Source: Butyrivibrio sp. LC3010
GTDB taxonomy: Bacteria > Bacillota > Clostridia > Lachnospirales > Lachnospiraceae
Assembly: GCF_000424385.1 (NCBI RefSeq)
Contig: NZ_AUJU01000001.1
Span: 304,725-368,724 of the forward strand
Direction: 5' to 3'
DNA: 64,000 bases
In this document: piece by piece, positions 1-9,588 of the stretch
How the letters are laid out: each line of letters opens with the position of its first letter
How positions within the stretch are numbered: the stretch's first letter is position 1
The notes under the pieces: generated by a model
What the model was told of the DNA's origin: nothing
Seen by the model: the letters and a program-made list of their open reading frames with translations, nothing else
Database searches by the model: none
Program-made: the position numbers and the translations under genes

Positions 1-584
1 ATAAGGATATAAATCTGGCAGATCTTTCTCAGGCTGAAATACGCAAGCTAAATGGTCAGGAACTGGGGATGATATTCCAAAACTCAGGAAGTGCTTTTTG
101 CCCAATCAGAACAGTAGGAGCTCAGTTGTATGAGAGTATGACTGAACACAAGAGCATAACTAAGGAAGAATTCAGGAAAAGAGCTATCAATGTATTCAGC
201 AAGATAGGATTTGAGGATGGAGACAGGATACTGGAAAGTTATCCTTTTGAATTGTCGGGTGGTATGCAGCAGCGTGTCGGGATCGCAGTTGCCCTGCTTT
301 CAAATCCCGGTATTATTTTTGCTGACGAGCCAACCTCTGCTCTTGACGTGTCTGTTCAGAAGCAGGTTGTTGACGAAATGCTTATGGCTCGGAATAACTT
401 TGGAACAACGATTGTGCTGGTGACACATAATATCGGTGTTATAGGAGCTATGGCCGACAAGGTTCTTGTTATGAAGGATGGAAAAATGGTGGAATACGGA
501 GATACCTCACAGGTCATCACAGATCCAAAGGAAGAATATACAAGAAAATTGATGGATGCAGTACCCAGGTTGAGGAGAGCATAG
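1..584 (+). CDS. ABC transporter ATP-binding protein, OppD/DppD/NikD type (5' end outside window)
   Basis: The reading frame is open from base 3, so the gene begins before the window and only about the last 193 residues are visible. The ABC signature LSGGMQQR, the Walker B region IIFADEPTSALD and the H-loop histidine in VLVTHN are present; Walker A lies upstream. It hydrolyses ATP on the cytoplasmic face of a peptide- or nickel-type importer. Its stop codon abuts the ATG of the next ATPase gene (no gap), the usual paired OppD-OppF arrangement, so the two should act as a heterodimer. Substrate cannot be told from this part alone. Confidence 0.93.
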   Translation, partial: KDINLADLSQAEIRKLNGQELGMIFQNSGSAFCPIRTVGAQLYESMTEHKSITKEEFRKRAINVFSKIGFEDGDRILESYPFELSGGMQQRVGIAVALLSNPGIIFADEPTSALDVSVQKQVVDEMLMARNNFGTTIVLVTHNIGVIGAMADKVLVMKDGKMVEYGDTSQVITDPKEEYTRKLMDAVPRLRRA

Positions 585-1349
585 ATGGATCCTATTCTAA
601 AGGTTGATAATCTCACCAAAGTTTTTTCCGGCAATGGGAAAGACGATTTTGTGGCAGTTGATCATGCCAGCTTTGAGCTCATGAGAGGCGAGTGCCTTGG
701 AATAATCGGTGAGAGTGGTAGCGGAAAGACAACTATCGTAAATATGATATCAAGACTTCTCGATCCGACGGAGGGCACCATTATTCTTGATAACGAGGAT
801 ATTACAAAGGCGTCAGGAAGAGAGCTGCGGAAGGTTTATAAAAAGATGCAGATGGTTTTTCAGACCCCGCAAGAGTCCTTCGACCCAAGATGCAGACTTG
901 GTGATGGCATAGGTGAGAGCCTCAGAAATAACGACTTTTCCAAAAGGGATGCCAGAAAAAGAGTTATTGAACTACTTTCTGAGTGTGGCCTGTCCGAGGA
1001 GTTTGCGGACCGTTATCCACATCAGGTCAGCGGTGGACAGTGTCAGAGGGCTGCAATAGCAAGAGCTCTTGCAATAAAGCCGAGTCTGCTTATATGCGAT
1101 GAAGCTACATCAGCTCTTGATGTAACTATACAAAAAGAAATACTTGAGCTTTTGAATAAGCTCAGAATGGAGCACGGGGAGGAGCTTTCTATTTTATTTA
1201 TCTGTCATGATATTGCGCTGGTTCAGCAATTCTGCGACAGGGTACTTGTTTTTTACAAGGGAAGGTTAGTAGAGCAGGGAACGCCGGATGAGATAATCCG
1301 GAACCCGAAGGATGCGTATACAAGACGACTTATTGATAGCGTTTTGTAA
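585..1349 (+). CDS. ABC transporter ATP-binding protein, OppF/DppF/NikE type
   Basis: A complete 254-residue ATPase with Walker A GESGSGKT near residues 41-48, the Q-loop region MVFQTPQESFDPR, signature VSGGQCQR, Walker B LLICDEATSALD and the H-loop FICHD. The C-terminal segment PDEIIRNPKDAYTRRLI is the oligopeptide/nickel-type extension, though short. It follows the upstream ATPase directly and precedes the binding-protein gene by about 30 bases, so it is part of one importer operon. It should pair with the upstream ATPase. Confidence 0.93.
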   Translation: MDPILKVDNLTKVFSGNGKDDFVAVDHASFELMRGECLGIIGESGSGKTTIVNMISRLLDPTEGTIILDNEDITKASGRELRKVYKKMQMVFQTPQESFDPRCRLGDGIGESLRNNDFSKRDARKRVIELLSECGLSEEFADRYPHQVSGGQCQRAAIARALAIKPSLLICDEATSALDVTIQKEILELLNKLRMEHGEELSILFICHDIALVQQFCDRVLVFYKGRLVEQGTPDEIIRNPKDAYTRRLIDSVL

Positions 1350-1381
1350 ATATTATGAAAAAGTGAAGAAAGGAAGAAAGG

Positions 1382-3013
1382 ATGAAAAAAACTTTATCTG
1401 TGTTTTTGACACTGACACTGACTATGACAATGCTCATTGGCTGTGGCAAGAGCACCCCAACGGCTGTGGAGAGCACTACTTCCACTGACACAAATGCTCA
1501 GACAGAGGTGGCAGCAGATACCTCTGCAAACACTTCAGAGACGACATCTGATGTTGCCAAGACTATGGTCATAGGTGACACAACATTTAACGCTGAGAAC
1601 TGGGAGGAGACGATAGATCCTCACAGGACCTACAATGGATGGCCATGCATTCGTTATGGTGTAGGCGAGACACTGGTACACTATACCGATACCATGGAGC
1701 TTGAGCCCTGGCTTGCTACTGCATGGGAAAACGATGGAAATCTCACCTGGACCATCACACTCAGGGATGGAGTAAAGTTTTCCAGTGGACGTGATATGGA
1801 TGCAGAAGCTGTAAAGCAGTGCTTTGAACACCTTCTTGAGAACCACGATCGTGCACCCAGTGATACAAAGATCGCTGACATTAAGGCAGAGGGACAGATT
1901 CTTACAATCACAACATCAGAACCTAATCCTGCACTTATGAACTATCTTGGTGATCCTTACGGATGTATCATTGATGTTGATGCTTCTGATTTTGATGCCG
2001 GAGTGGCTGTTGGAACCGGCCCTTATGTTGCTGTGGATATGGTAACAGATGATCACCTCACACTTGAACCCAACCAGTATTATTGGAATGGAACGCCTAA
2101 GCTCAGTCAGCTTACCATCCGTACTCTTTCAGATGGTGACACACTTTCTGCAGCTCTTCAGGCAGGTGATATTGATGCTGCTTATGGTATGGCTTATGAG
2201 GCATATCCTAATTTCGAAAATGGTAATTATCAGTTCTCAAGTATCCAGACATCAAGAGCTTTCTTTGGCTCAATGAACATGACAAGTGACATTATAAAGG
2301 ATGATGCGGTAAGAAAAGCAATCGCAATGGGCATCAACAAGCAGGGCTTTGTTGACAATCTGCTTGACGGACACGGTGTTGTAGGCCATGGTGCTTTCCC
2401 TGATGGTTTCTCAACCTTCGGTGGTGATAAGATCACAACAGAAGATTATGATCCAGAAGGAGCAAAAGCTGTGCTTGAGAAAGCCGGCTGGGTTGATTCT
2501 GACGGAGATGGCATTCGTGAAAAGAATGGTACAAAGCTTACTATTAGATGGCTCACATATCCTAGCCGCCAGGAGCTTCCGCTTCTTGCAGAGTCAGCAC
2601 AGGCTTCTCTTAAGGATATTGGAATAGAGGTTGATATCAACTGTACAGCGAACAGGCGTGAATTCCTTGCAGATATGACAAGCTGGGATATCTACGCATC
2701 TGCACTTGTAACAGCACCTTCAGGAGATCCTCAGTACTTCTTTACAACAAGCTGCCTGCCGGAAATGAGCTATAATTTCGGTGCATATGAGAATAAAGAA
2801 GTAAGTGCTATGATCGAAGAGCTTTCAACAGAGTTTGATACTGCGAAGCGTGCTCAGCTTGCAATTGATCTTCAGCAGGCAATTCTTGACGAAAATGCTT
2901 ATGTATTCTGCTCATTCCTTCAGATGAACATGATATCCAAGTCAAACGTTACAGGATGGACAGCACATGCATGTGACTACTATGAAGTAACAGCAGACCT
3001 TGATATTAACTAA
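1382..3013 (+). CDS. ABC transporter substrate-binding lipoprotein, NikA/DppA family
   Basis: The 543-residue protein starts with a lipoprotein signal and a lipobox LIGC (Cys21), followed by a Ser/Thr-rich linker typical of surface lipoproteins. The mature part is a family 5 extracellular solute-binding protein: the stretch around residues 75-105 (DPHRTYNGWPCIRYGVGETL...LEPWLA) and the later SRAFFGSMNM segment are closest, from memory, to nickel-binding NikA/CntA-like members rather than classical OppA. It captures the substrate outside the membrane for the two ATPases upstream. The permease genes must lie before the window. The adjoining methyltransferase and DUF4198 genes are compatible with a metal or metallophore substrate, but this is inference. 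Confidence 0.9.
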   Translation: MKKTLSVFLTLTLTMTMLIGCGKSTPTAVESTTSTDTNAQTEVAADTSANTSETTSDVAKTMVIGDTTFNAENWEETIDPHRTYNGWPCIRYGVGETLVHYTDTMELEPWLATAWENDGNLTWTITLRDGVKFSSGRDMDAEAVKQCFEHLLENHDRAPSDTKIADIKAEGQILTITTSEPNPALMNYLGDPYGCIIDVDASDFDAGVAVGTGPYVAVDMVTDDHLTLEPNQYYWNGTPKLSQLTIRTLSDGDTLSAALQAGDIDAAYGMAYEAYPNFENGNYQFSSIQTSRAFFGSMNMTSDIIKDDAVRKAIAMGINKQGFVDNLLDGHGVVGHGAFPDGFSTFGGDKITTEDYDPEGAKAVLEKAGWVDSDGDGIREKNGTKLTIRWLTYPSRQELPLLAESAQASLKDIGIEVDINCTANRREFLADMTSWDIYASALVTAPSGDPQYFFTTSCLPEMSYNFGAYENKEVSAMIEELSTEFDTAKRAQLAIDLQQAILDENAYVFCSFLQMNMISKSNVTGWTAHACDYYEVTADLDIN

Positions 3014-3023
3014 TGATGGTTTG

Positions 3024-3061
3024 AAAAACAGGGGATAGCATTTGCCATCCTCTGTTTTTTC
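3024..3061 (+). terminator. Intrinsic terminator after the binding-protein gene
   Basis: Hairpin with arms AACAGGGGAT and ATCCTCTGTT-like, followed by a run of T. It overlaps the earliest possible start of the next ORF, which supports the later ATG at 3114 for that gene. Confidence 0.8.
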
Positions 3062-3113
3062 TATTAAAATTTGCAATGTTTATGCGATTTGTGATAGACA
3101 GGAAACTGTATAT

Positions 3114-3878
3114 ATGAGTGAATTAGAAAAAATCTCTTTTGAAGAAGAATCAGAGGAGATCAAGGATAAAGTAATATCATATTGGACAAAAAGGTCTGAG
3201 AGCTTTTCGGAGCAGAGGCATGACGAGATCCACAGCTATAAGAGGCAGCTCTGGCAGGCGGAGTTTTTGAGATACTTTTCTAAAGAGGACAAGCTTTCTG
3301 TCTTGGATGTGGGTTGCGGAACAGGATATTTTGAAATGGTTCTGTCTGATTTTGCCTGCCAGGTGACAGGGATTGACCTTACTCCGGACATGATAGAACG
3401 GGGCAGGGATCTTTTGAAAAGGCATGACTCTAGCGCTAAACTCATGGTCATGGACGCGGAACACCCTGATTTTCCGGATGAGAGCTTTGACGTAGTAGTC
3501 AGCAGGAATCTCACCTGGACTCTGCCACATCCGATAGAAGCTTATAAGGAATGGCAGAGGGTTCTAAAGCCCGGGGGAATTTTGCTGATTTATGACGCGG
3601 AATATGCCAAGGGGTTCCATCATTACAATCAGGAGGATAACCTGGCCCACAAAAAGGTCAGCGAATCAATGGACAGAGAGTGCCATGAGATCTATCACAT
3701 GCTCACTATCAGTTCACTGGACAGACCACAGTGGGATAAGGAAGTTCTTGCAGGGCTTGGTTTCGAGAATATAGAAACTGACCTTGGCGCAGGGGACAGG
3801 CTCTACGGCGAGAAGGATGAGTTCTATATGCCGGATCGGATGTTCCTTATAAAGGCACAGAAGTCTGGGGAGAATTGA
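3114..3878 (+). CDS. Class I SAM-dependent methyltransferase
   Basis: The start at 3114 is chosen because an earlier in-frame ATG at 3042 lies inside the terminator hairpin. The 254-residue protein has motif I VLDVGCGTGYFEMVL (about residue 64), the acidic end of beta 2 in TGIDLTP, and motif IV FDVVVSRNLTWTLPHP with the post-motif LKPGGILLIYD. This is the Methyltransf_11 fold of small-molecule methyltransferases; the substrate is unknown. It stands between a NikA-like binding protein and a DUF4198 protein, a context in which such methyltransferases are often found with metal uptake genes. Confidence 0.85.
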   Translation: MSELEKISFEEESEEIKDKVISYWTKRSESFSEQRHDEIHSYKRQLWQAEFLRYFSKEDKLSVLDVGCGTGYFEMVLSDFACQVTGIDLTPDMIERGRDLLKRHDSSAKLMVMDAEHPDFPDESFDVVVSRNLTWTLPHPIEAYKEWQRVLKPGGILLIYDAEYAKGFHHYNQEDNLAHKKVSESMDRECHEIYHMLTISSLDRPQWDKEVLAGLGFENIETDLGAGDRLYGEKDEFYMPDRMFLIKAQKSGEN

Positions 3879-3934
3879 TATTGCCTGTGCTAAATGGCAT
3901 GGATGAATATTAAAATCGGAAGAGGTATATAGAT

Positions 3935-4675
3935 ATGAGACGCGGAATAGATACAACAGATATGATGGTATACGGGCATGAGGCCTGGATCGTAACAGAT
4001 AAATCAGTATATGAGCTGGGAGAAGAAGTCTGCGGAATAATGAGGTGGGGCCACAATATGAGACCTGACGGGTTCTTCCGCCTTGATGAGATAAGGGCCT
4101 TTGCCACAGATGAAAAGGGCAACAGGATTGCTATCACCCCTGTAAAGGGCCCGGTTGATGAGCAGGGAGATTACTATGAGCTTCGTTTTACTCCCACATC
4201 TACGGGGATTTATACTCTGATGTGCATCTACGACAACAACTATGTAAGGAATGAGAAGGACGAGTATTTTGAAGGCGACAGGCGAACATACCCTGACATC
4301 CTTGAAGCCAAGAACTATCCACAGATTTACGAGACCTGCATCACTGTAGGAGAGAAGAGCGGCACAATAGATTTCATCCACGAGTCCAGAGTGAGCTTCA
4401 TTCCTGACCCCTGGGAGAGCGACACAGATGTGCTTCATCTCACACTGATCTTTGACAAGTTCCCTGTTAAGAGTGCTTCCTGCATCGTAGTCCACTACGA
4501 TGGAAAAGAGTATTTTGAAAGATTTTTGAATACTGATGAGAATGGAAAGATCTTCTTTAACGTTGAGAAAAAGGGAATCTACATGGCAGTAACAAGAAAA
4601 GATCTTGATGAAGGTATCGAAGGTATTTACGAGGGCAAGGGAGTTGCCTCAACCTTCACTTATGTAAAAAGGTAA
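3935..4675 (+). CDS. DUF4198-type protein, probably metal-associated
   Basis: A 246-residue protein with the N-terminal GHEAW motif, a following MRWGH segment and a beta-rich body ending in FDKFPVKSASCIVVHYDGKEY, which matches my memory of the DUF4198 family (annotated as associated with nickel/cobalt transport). Most relatives are exported, but no signal peptide is visible here, so this copy may be cytoplasmic. RBS AGAGG lies upstream of the ATG. It closes the metal-type gene group and is followed by a bidirectional terminator. Confidence 0.7.
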   Translation: MRRGIDTTDMMVYGHEAWIVTDKSVYELGEEVCGIMRWGHNMRPDGFFRLDEIRAFATDEKGNRIAITPVKGPVDEQGDYYELRFTPTSTGIYTLMCIYDNNYVRNEKDEYFEGDRRTYPDILEAKNYPQIYETCITVGEKSGTIDFIHESRVSFIPDPWESDTDVLHLTLIFDKFPVKSASCIVVHYDGKEYFERFLNTDENGKIFFNVEKKGIYMAVTRKDLDEGIEGIYEGKGVASTFTYVKR

Positions 4676-4681
4676 AAATCT

Positions 4682-4711
4682 AAAAGGATGCAGTCAGCCT
4701 GCATCCTTTTG
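4682..4711. terminator. Bidirectional terminator between convergent genes
   Basis: Near-perfect hairpin AAAAGGATGCAG / CTGCATCCTTTT with A and T tracts on both sides. The minus-strand gene uses the hairpin for its last codons and stop. Confidence 0.85.
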
Positions 4712-5647
4712 TATTACACCGTATGTTACCATCGGACCATCCTTGATGATGCTTAAGGATGCTGTCTGATAGGTAAGAACACCGTCGTTTTCCGCGATGG
4801 CAGTGTGGATCGTCTTTCCAAAATAGTCCCGGATTTCTCCGAGCTTTTCTCCCTTTTTAAACTTATCGCCAACTTTTTTGTAAGGATACCAGCAGCCGGT
4901 ACATGGGGCGATGTCGCTTAATTCCCGAAGCTCTGTCTTTGGGTATGTCTTATATTCTCCTTCAAGTAATCCTAAGCATCTCAGAATATTGTAAACATCC
5001 TCTTTGTCGGCCTGGACTTCTTCGGGAGGGCAAAGACTGAGCTGCCCACGCTCTATAAGCACGCTGGGGATTCCTGCCATGGAAGCCAGGTTGTAGGCAC
5101 CACCGGTAGTACAGGTGGATCTTACATAGTAGGAAGTGTTGATACAGTCTATCATCTCTTTTGACACTTTATGTGCAGGAGCTTCTCCGACATAGTATGC
5201 GTAGGGGATGAGAGCCTCGTATCCGTCTCCGCTGTGGAGGTCAATGTAGGCATCCACATTCTTGATAAAAGTCTCAAACAGAAGATGAGCAAGGCGATCT
5301 GCTTCAGTACCTTCCTTGTCTCCCGGGAAAACCCTGTTCAGGTTCTTGCCATCTTCAAATACTAAAGACATGGTTCTGTTCTCGAACCCGGACCTGTTGG
5401 CCAGGGGGATTATGATCACATTGCCGGTAAGGTCAGCAGGAGCTATCTCATTGGAGAGCTCTATGGCTGCCTGTATCCCTACGTATTCAGCATTGTGTAT
5501 CCCGGCGGTAATAAGGACCGTCTTACCCGGTTTTTCACCGCAGATTATGACGTGGGGGATATGTATCTCTGTCCCGACAACGTGAATGTGGTCCTTTATG
5601 GTTTTGCCCGGCTCAAGAGTATGGCCGGCGATGGTAATGTTATTCAT
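4694..5647 (-). CDS. Succinylglutamate desuccinylase/aspartoacylase (M14-like) family zinc hydrolase
   Basis: Start set at 5647 because AGAGGT lies six bases before this ATG; the longer frame to 5680 lacks an RBS. The product (317 residues) shows the zinc-binding pattern GIHNAEYVG (His and Glu) and the later DLHSGDGYE (His), with the family's C-terminal beta domain (residues about 230-317). It should deacylate an N-acyl amino acid or related amide; the substrate cannot be deduced. It is a single-gene unit converging on the DUF4198 gene. Confidence 0.85.
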   Translation of the reverse strand: MNNITIAGHTLEPGKTIKDHIHVVGTEIHIPHVIICGEKPGKTVLITAGIHNAEYVGIQAAIELSNEIAPADLTGNVIIIPLANRSGFENRTMSLVFEDGKNLNRVFPGDKEGTEADRLAHLLFETFIKNVDAYIDLHSGDGYEALIPYAYYVGEAPAHKVSKEMIDCINTSYYVRSTCTTGGAYNLASMAGIPSVLIERGQLSLCPPEEVQADKEDVYNILRCLGLLEGEYKTYPKTELRELSDIAPCTGCWYPYKKVGDKFKKGEKLGEIRDYFGKTIHTAIAENDGVLTYQTASLSIIKDGPMVTYGVIQKDAG

Positions 5648-5733
5648 GCTGATACCTCTTTTCATTGGCAAGGTTAGCATGACAAAGACCTCTTCACAAG
5701 CCCCTAGGGGGGATATTTGAGTGCGGAAACTAT

Positions 5734-6318
5734 TTATGGCAGCCTGTTCATGTTGTTCTCAAAGAAATCCACACAGATATCAGCCATTTGTTTTTCATCC
5801 TCCTTCATCCCATCCCTGAACCAGCTGATTAGTATTTGGAAAAATGCAGCTTCGGAGGCGATTCTGATATAATTGATCTCCGTATCCGCTGTAGGATAAA
5901 GAAGCTTTGAAATTGATTTGCCGGAAAAAAGCTCACTCTGCAGGATTCCGGCCTGGTCAAACAGGGCGAGTATATCCTTATCCTCGCGGACAGTACGGAA
6001 TACATCTTCAAACCACTGGTGTGGGTTCGCATGCAATTCCGGTTTTGAACTAATGTCTGCTATGCGCCTTATCATTTTATCGCCAAGCTCATGTAAAATA
6101 TCTTGTTTATCAGTATAGTTGCGATAGAATGCCGTTCTGGATACTCCGGCACGGCGCACGATATCACTGACTGTAATCTTTTCGTACGGATGCTCACTCA
6201 TGAGATGCATAAGTGAAAGCTGCAGACACTCTCTTGTCAGCTGATTGGACTCTTTGTTATTCATTCTCAGAACTTCTTTTTTCTGCATTTCTGTTAATAA
6301 ATCTTTTGAATTTTTCAC
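5734..6318 (-). CDS. TetR/AcrR family transcriptional regulator
   Basis: A GTG start at 6318 with AAGGGGG just upstream is preferred over a longer ATG frame that runs back through the promoter region. The N-terminal third holds the TetR helix-turn-helix (KITVSDIVRRAGVSRTAFYRNYTDKQDIL) and the rest is a helical ligand domain of the DUF (TetR_C_8-like) kind. It is divergent from the radical SAM-GtrA pair and the intergenic region carries palindromes suited to TetR binding, so it probably represses that pair and itself. Confidence 0.88.
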   Translation of the reverse strand: MKNSKDLLTEMQKKEVLRMNNKESNQLTRECLQLSLMHLMSEHPYEKITVSDIVRRAGVSRTAFYRNYTDKQDILHELGDKMIRRIADISSKPELHANPHQWFEDVFRTVREDKDILALFDQAGILQSELFSGKSISKLLYPTADTEINYIRIASEAAFFQILISWFRDGMKEDEKQMADICVDFFENNMNRLP

Positions 6319-6333
6319 TTTTCCCCCTTTGAC

Positions 6334-6440
6334 GTTACAAAAAAAACAAGTATGTAACATCATTTCACGTAAACGTATTATTGTAATGTCCGATGCTATG
6401 GGCATTGTAGCTTTTATACTGTGGTGTTACACTTGTAACA
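6334..6440. promoter_or_regulatory. Divergent promoter region with TetR-like operator palindromes
   Basis: A perfect inverted repeat TGTTACA-CT-TGTAACA spans 6425-6440, close to the radical SAM start. The same half-sites recur as GTTACA (6334-6339) and TGTAAC (6353-6358) next to the TetR gene. Two related sites flanking the divergent promoters suggest autoregulation plus control of 6481-8398. Confidence 0.65.
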
Positions 6441-6480
6441 ACAGAACAATTATAACATCACATGAGGAGGTATAACAAGT

Positions 6481-7968
6481 ATGGAATTGGCAAAAAACAT
6501 TTCTCACAAAGTACAAAGGCAGGCGTTCAGTATGCTTATAGACAAGTTTCTTGCAAACCTCGATAAATCAGAGAACAGAACAGCAACTTATCTAAAACTG
6601 GTAGATCAGGCAGAAAAATTCTGGGGAAAAGATGGAGCCAGGAAAGAAAGCCTTGATAAGGTAAGGAATGCATTTAAGAATCCTGATAACAGATGGGTGA
6701 AATTCCTGAACCAAGTAATAGATGAGACAGATCCTCATGTTGCAAAGATGATGATGCTCAATCTCGGCTATGAGGCATTTTTCAGAGGTACAAAAATGAT
6801 CAGAGCGAATAGGGAAAAGTACGGATGTAATATCCCCTGGCTTATTCTCTTTGACCCTACAAGTGCTTGTAACATGCACTGTGCCGGATGTTGGTCAGGT
6901 ACTTATGGCCCTAAGCACAATCTGTCTTTTGAAGATATGGACAAGATCGTTACTCAGGGAAAAGAGTTGGGAATATATCTTTACATGATGACAGGAGGAG
7001 AGCCTCTTGTAAGGAAGAAAGATATATTGAAACTGGCTGAAAAGCACAATGATGTTGAGTTTTCTATCTATACCAACTCAACACTTGTTGACGAGGATTT
7101 CTGTAAAGAAGTTGTAAGACTTGGAAATCTCACATTCCAGCTTTCTATTGAGGGAACTCCTGAGACTAATGACGCAAGGCGTGGTCTGGGACATTATGAT
7201 GCTGTAATGAATGCCATGGATCTGTTCAAGAAGTATGGAATTGTCTATGGAACTTCTATCTGCTACACAAGACAGAATATTGAAGCAGTCACAGATCCTG
7301 AGTTTATAAAGTTTATATCCGAAAAAGGTGCAAGATTCGGATTCTTCTTCCACTATATGCCGGTTGGAAATAACGCTGTTCCTGAGCTTATGCCTACTGT
7401 AGAACAGAGAAGGAAAATGGTGGATCAGATACGATTCCTTAGAAGCGATAAGTGTGACATTGGCTTCTTCCCTATGGACTTCCAGAACGATGGGGAAGCT
7501 GTTGGCGGCTGCATAGCCGGAGGAAGAAACTACTTCCATATCAATTCAAATGGAGATGCTGAGCCTTGCGTATTTATCCACTTCTCCAATGCAAATATAC
7601 ATACTCATTCAATACTTGGGATACTTCAAAGCCCTCTTTTCATGGAGTATCACAAAGGTCAGCCGTTTAATAAGAACCATTTAAGACCTTGCCCTATGCT
7701 TGAAAACCCTAAGCTTTTAAGGGAGATGGTTGAAAGATCCGGTGCCCATGGCACAAACGAAGAATCAGAGGAAACCGTTGAACATCTTTGTGCTAAATGC
7801 GATAATTACGCTAAAGAGTGGGGGGCTGTTGCAGATGATATCTGGGCTGGTCAGAAACACTATAAGAAGGCGTATGAGAATTATGCTAAAAAGGACGAAA
7901 AGCCTCTAAATATCGTTGCGTTTAGGCACAGACCCAGACATCAATGGTCTATACATAAAAGAGCGTAA
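6481..7968 (+). CDS. Radical SAM protein
   Basis: The 495-residue protein carries the radical SAM cluster motif CNMHCAGC (C-x3-C-x2-C) around residues 131-138, the GGEP motif (MTGGEPL), and later cysteines (GGCIAGG, EPCVF, RPCPM, CAKCDNY) that could bind auxiliary iron-sulfur clusters as in SPASM-like members. About 110 helical residues precede the catalytic domain. Start is supported by GAGGAGG nine bases upstream. It sits behind TetR-like operators and is followed after seven bases by a GtrA gene, so both are probably one operon. The reaction is unknown. Confidence 0.88.
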   Translation: MELAKNISHKVQRQAFSMLIDKFLANLDKSENRTATYLKLVDQAEKFWGKDGARKESLDKVRNAFKNPDNRWVKFLNQVIDETDPHVAKMMMLNLGYEAFFRGTKMIRANREKYGCNIPWLILFDPTSACNMHCAGCWSGTYGPKHNLSFEDMDKIVTQGKELGIYLYMMTGGEPLVRKKDILKLAEKHNDVEFSIYTNSTLVDEDFCKEVVRLGNLTFQLSIEGTPETNDARRGLGHYDAVMNAMDLFKKYGIVYGTSICYTRQNIEAVTDPEFIKFISEKGARFGFFFHYMPVGNNAVPELMPTVEQRRKMVDQIRFLRSDKCDIGFFPMDFQNDGEAVGGCIAGGRNYFHINSNGDAEPCVFIHFSNANIHTHSILGILQSPLFMEYHKGQPFNKNHLRPCPMLENPKLLREMVERSGAHGTNEESEETVEHLCAKCDNYAKEWGAVADDIWAGQKHYKKAYENYAKKDEKPLNIVAFRHRPRHQWSIHKRA

Positions 7969-7975
7969 AAATATC

Positions 7976-8398
7976 ATGTATTTGGTAAATAATAAAACCT
8001 TACACAAAAAGAGTAGCAAAACTTTATATGGAATAATGCGATACAGTATCGCAGGCATGAGCGGAACGGCTGTTGAATGGGGACTCTTTTTCTTATTGAA
8101 TCAATTGCTGAAGATATATTATCCAATCGCCGCAATAATTGCACTCCTGTTTTCGACCCTTGTGAATTGGTGTGTTGGCAGGATGATACTCTTTAAGGCA
8201 TCTGGAAACAATAAGCGTGAGATACTGCTTGTTTACCTTGCATGTTTCAGCGGGCTTTTTCTTAACCTTATCATTATGTGGCTGCTGATAAACAAATTTT
8301 CAATCGGAGAAATGCTAGCAAAGATGATGGCATCAGTCATAGTATTTGGGTGGAATTATCTGTTTCGTACAAGGATTATTTATAGACATCATCCTTGA
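7976..8398 (+). CDS. GtrA family membrane protein
   Basis: From the ATG at 7976 the protein has 140 residues and four predicted membrane helices, with the family pattern MRYSIAGMSGTAVEWGLFFLL and a later LFSTLVNWCVGR...LF segment. GtrA proteins are thought to move lipid-linked sugars or similar groups across the membrane. An in-frame start at 7916 would overlap the upstream gene, so the shorter form is preferred. Co-transcribed with the radical SAM gene. Confidence 0.85.
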   Translation: MYLVNNKTLHKKSSKTLYGIMRYSIAGMSGTAVEWGLFFLLNQLLKIYYPIAAIIALLFSTLVNWCVGRMILFKASGNNKREILLVYLACFSGLFLNLIIMWLLINKFSIGEMLAKMMASVIVFGWNYLFRTRIIYRHHP

Positions 8399-8544
8399 GA
8401 TGTGACCTAATAAGAGGCAGCCATTGCCCCCCACAAAAATATATACTTCTGGCAACACTCATAAGTTCTCAATGCACAAAGATGGAAAGAAGATAGATCT
8501 TTTTGGTTTTCATGTAAATCATGATAGACCTGTCCAGGAATCCT

Positions 8545-8593
8545 TGATATAATAGTTGTTGGGTTACGTTAGTTAATTAACAAACAATATAAT
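8545..8593 (+). promoter_or_regulatory. Promoter region of the alcohol dehydrogenase gene with AT-rich palindrome
   Basis: TATAAT boxes occur at 8548-8553 and 8588-8593; between them is the palindrome GTTAATTAAC (8572-8581) flanked by TTA and AAAC, loosely like a Rex (NADH-sensing) operator but without the standard spacing. AAAGGAGG precedes the start at 8611. Upstream (8420-8550) is a short open stretch with no recognisable gene. Confidence 0.45.
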
Positions 8594-8610
8594 AAAGGAG
8601 GTTTTTTCTT

Positions 8611-9588
8611 ATGGCACGTTTCACACTACCGAGGGATATCTACCACGGAAAGGGCGCTCTTGAGGCGCTTAAGACACTTGAGGGAAAAAGGGCTATCGTA
8701 TGCGTTGGCGGAAGCTCAATGAAAAAGGGCGGATTCCTTCAGAAGGTAGAAGATTACCTTAAGGAAGCTGGTATGGAAGTTGAGTTGTTTGAGGGTATCG
8801 AGCCAGACCCTTCAGTTGAGACAGTTATGAAGGGCGCCGAGGCTATGCAGAAGTTCCAGCCTGACTGGATTGTAGCAATCGGCGGCGGATCACCTATCGA
8901 CGCAGCTAAGGCTATGTGGATCAAGTACGAGTATCCTGAGACAACCTTCGAAGACATGTGCAAGGTATTTGGCCTGCCTAAGCTTCGCACAAAGGCTCAT
9001 TTCTGCGCTATTCCTTCAACATCAGGAACAGCTACAGAGGTTACAGCTTTCTCAATCATCACAGATTACAGCAAGGGAATCAAATATCCTATAGCTGATT
9101 TTGAGATCACACCTGATGTTGCTATCGTTGATCCTGAGCTTACACATACAATGCCTGTTAAGCTTGTTGCTCACACTGGTATGGATGCCATCACACATGC
9201 TATCGAGGCATATGTTTCAACAGCTAACTGCAATTACACCGATGGCCTTGCAATCCACGCTATCGAGATGATTCAGGCTAATCTTGTTAAGTCTTATAAC
9301 GGTGATATGGATTCAAGAGATGCTATGCACGATGCGCAGTGTCTTGCAGGAATGGCTTTTTCAAATGCTCTTCTTGGAATCGTTCATTCAATGGCACACA
9401 AGACCGGTGCTGCATTTGCAGATAAGGGTGCACACATCATCCACGGCGCAGCTAATGCTATGTACCTTCCTAAGGTTATTGCATTTAATGCTAAGGATCC
9501 TACAGCCAAGAAGCGCTACGGCGTGATCGCTGATTACATGAATCTTGGTGGATCAAGTGACGACGAGAAGCCAGCAGTGGAAGGATGA
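8611..9588 (+). pseudogene. Iron-containing alcohol dehydrogenase, 3' end lost by deletion
   Basis: The first 320 residues are a typical iron-dependent (butanol-type) dehydrogenase: GGSS and GGGSPIDAAK nucleotide-binding loops, and metal ligands in DAITHAIEAYVS, HSMAHKTGAAF and GAHIIHGAANA. Family members are about 380-390 residues. Here the frame ends 325 residues in because, from about 9572, the DNA becomes the 3' end of an unrelated DUF4298 gene read out of frame. The nucleotide and metal sites are intact but the terminal helices are missing, so activity is doubtful. Confidence 0.85.
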
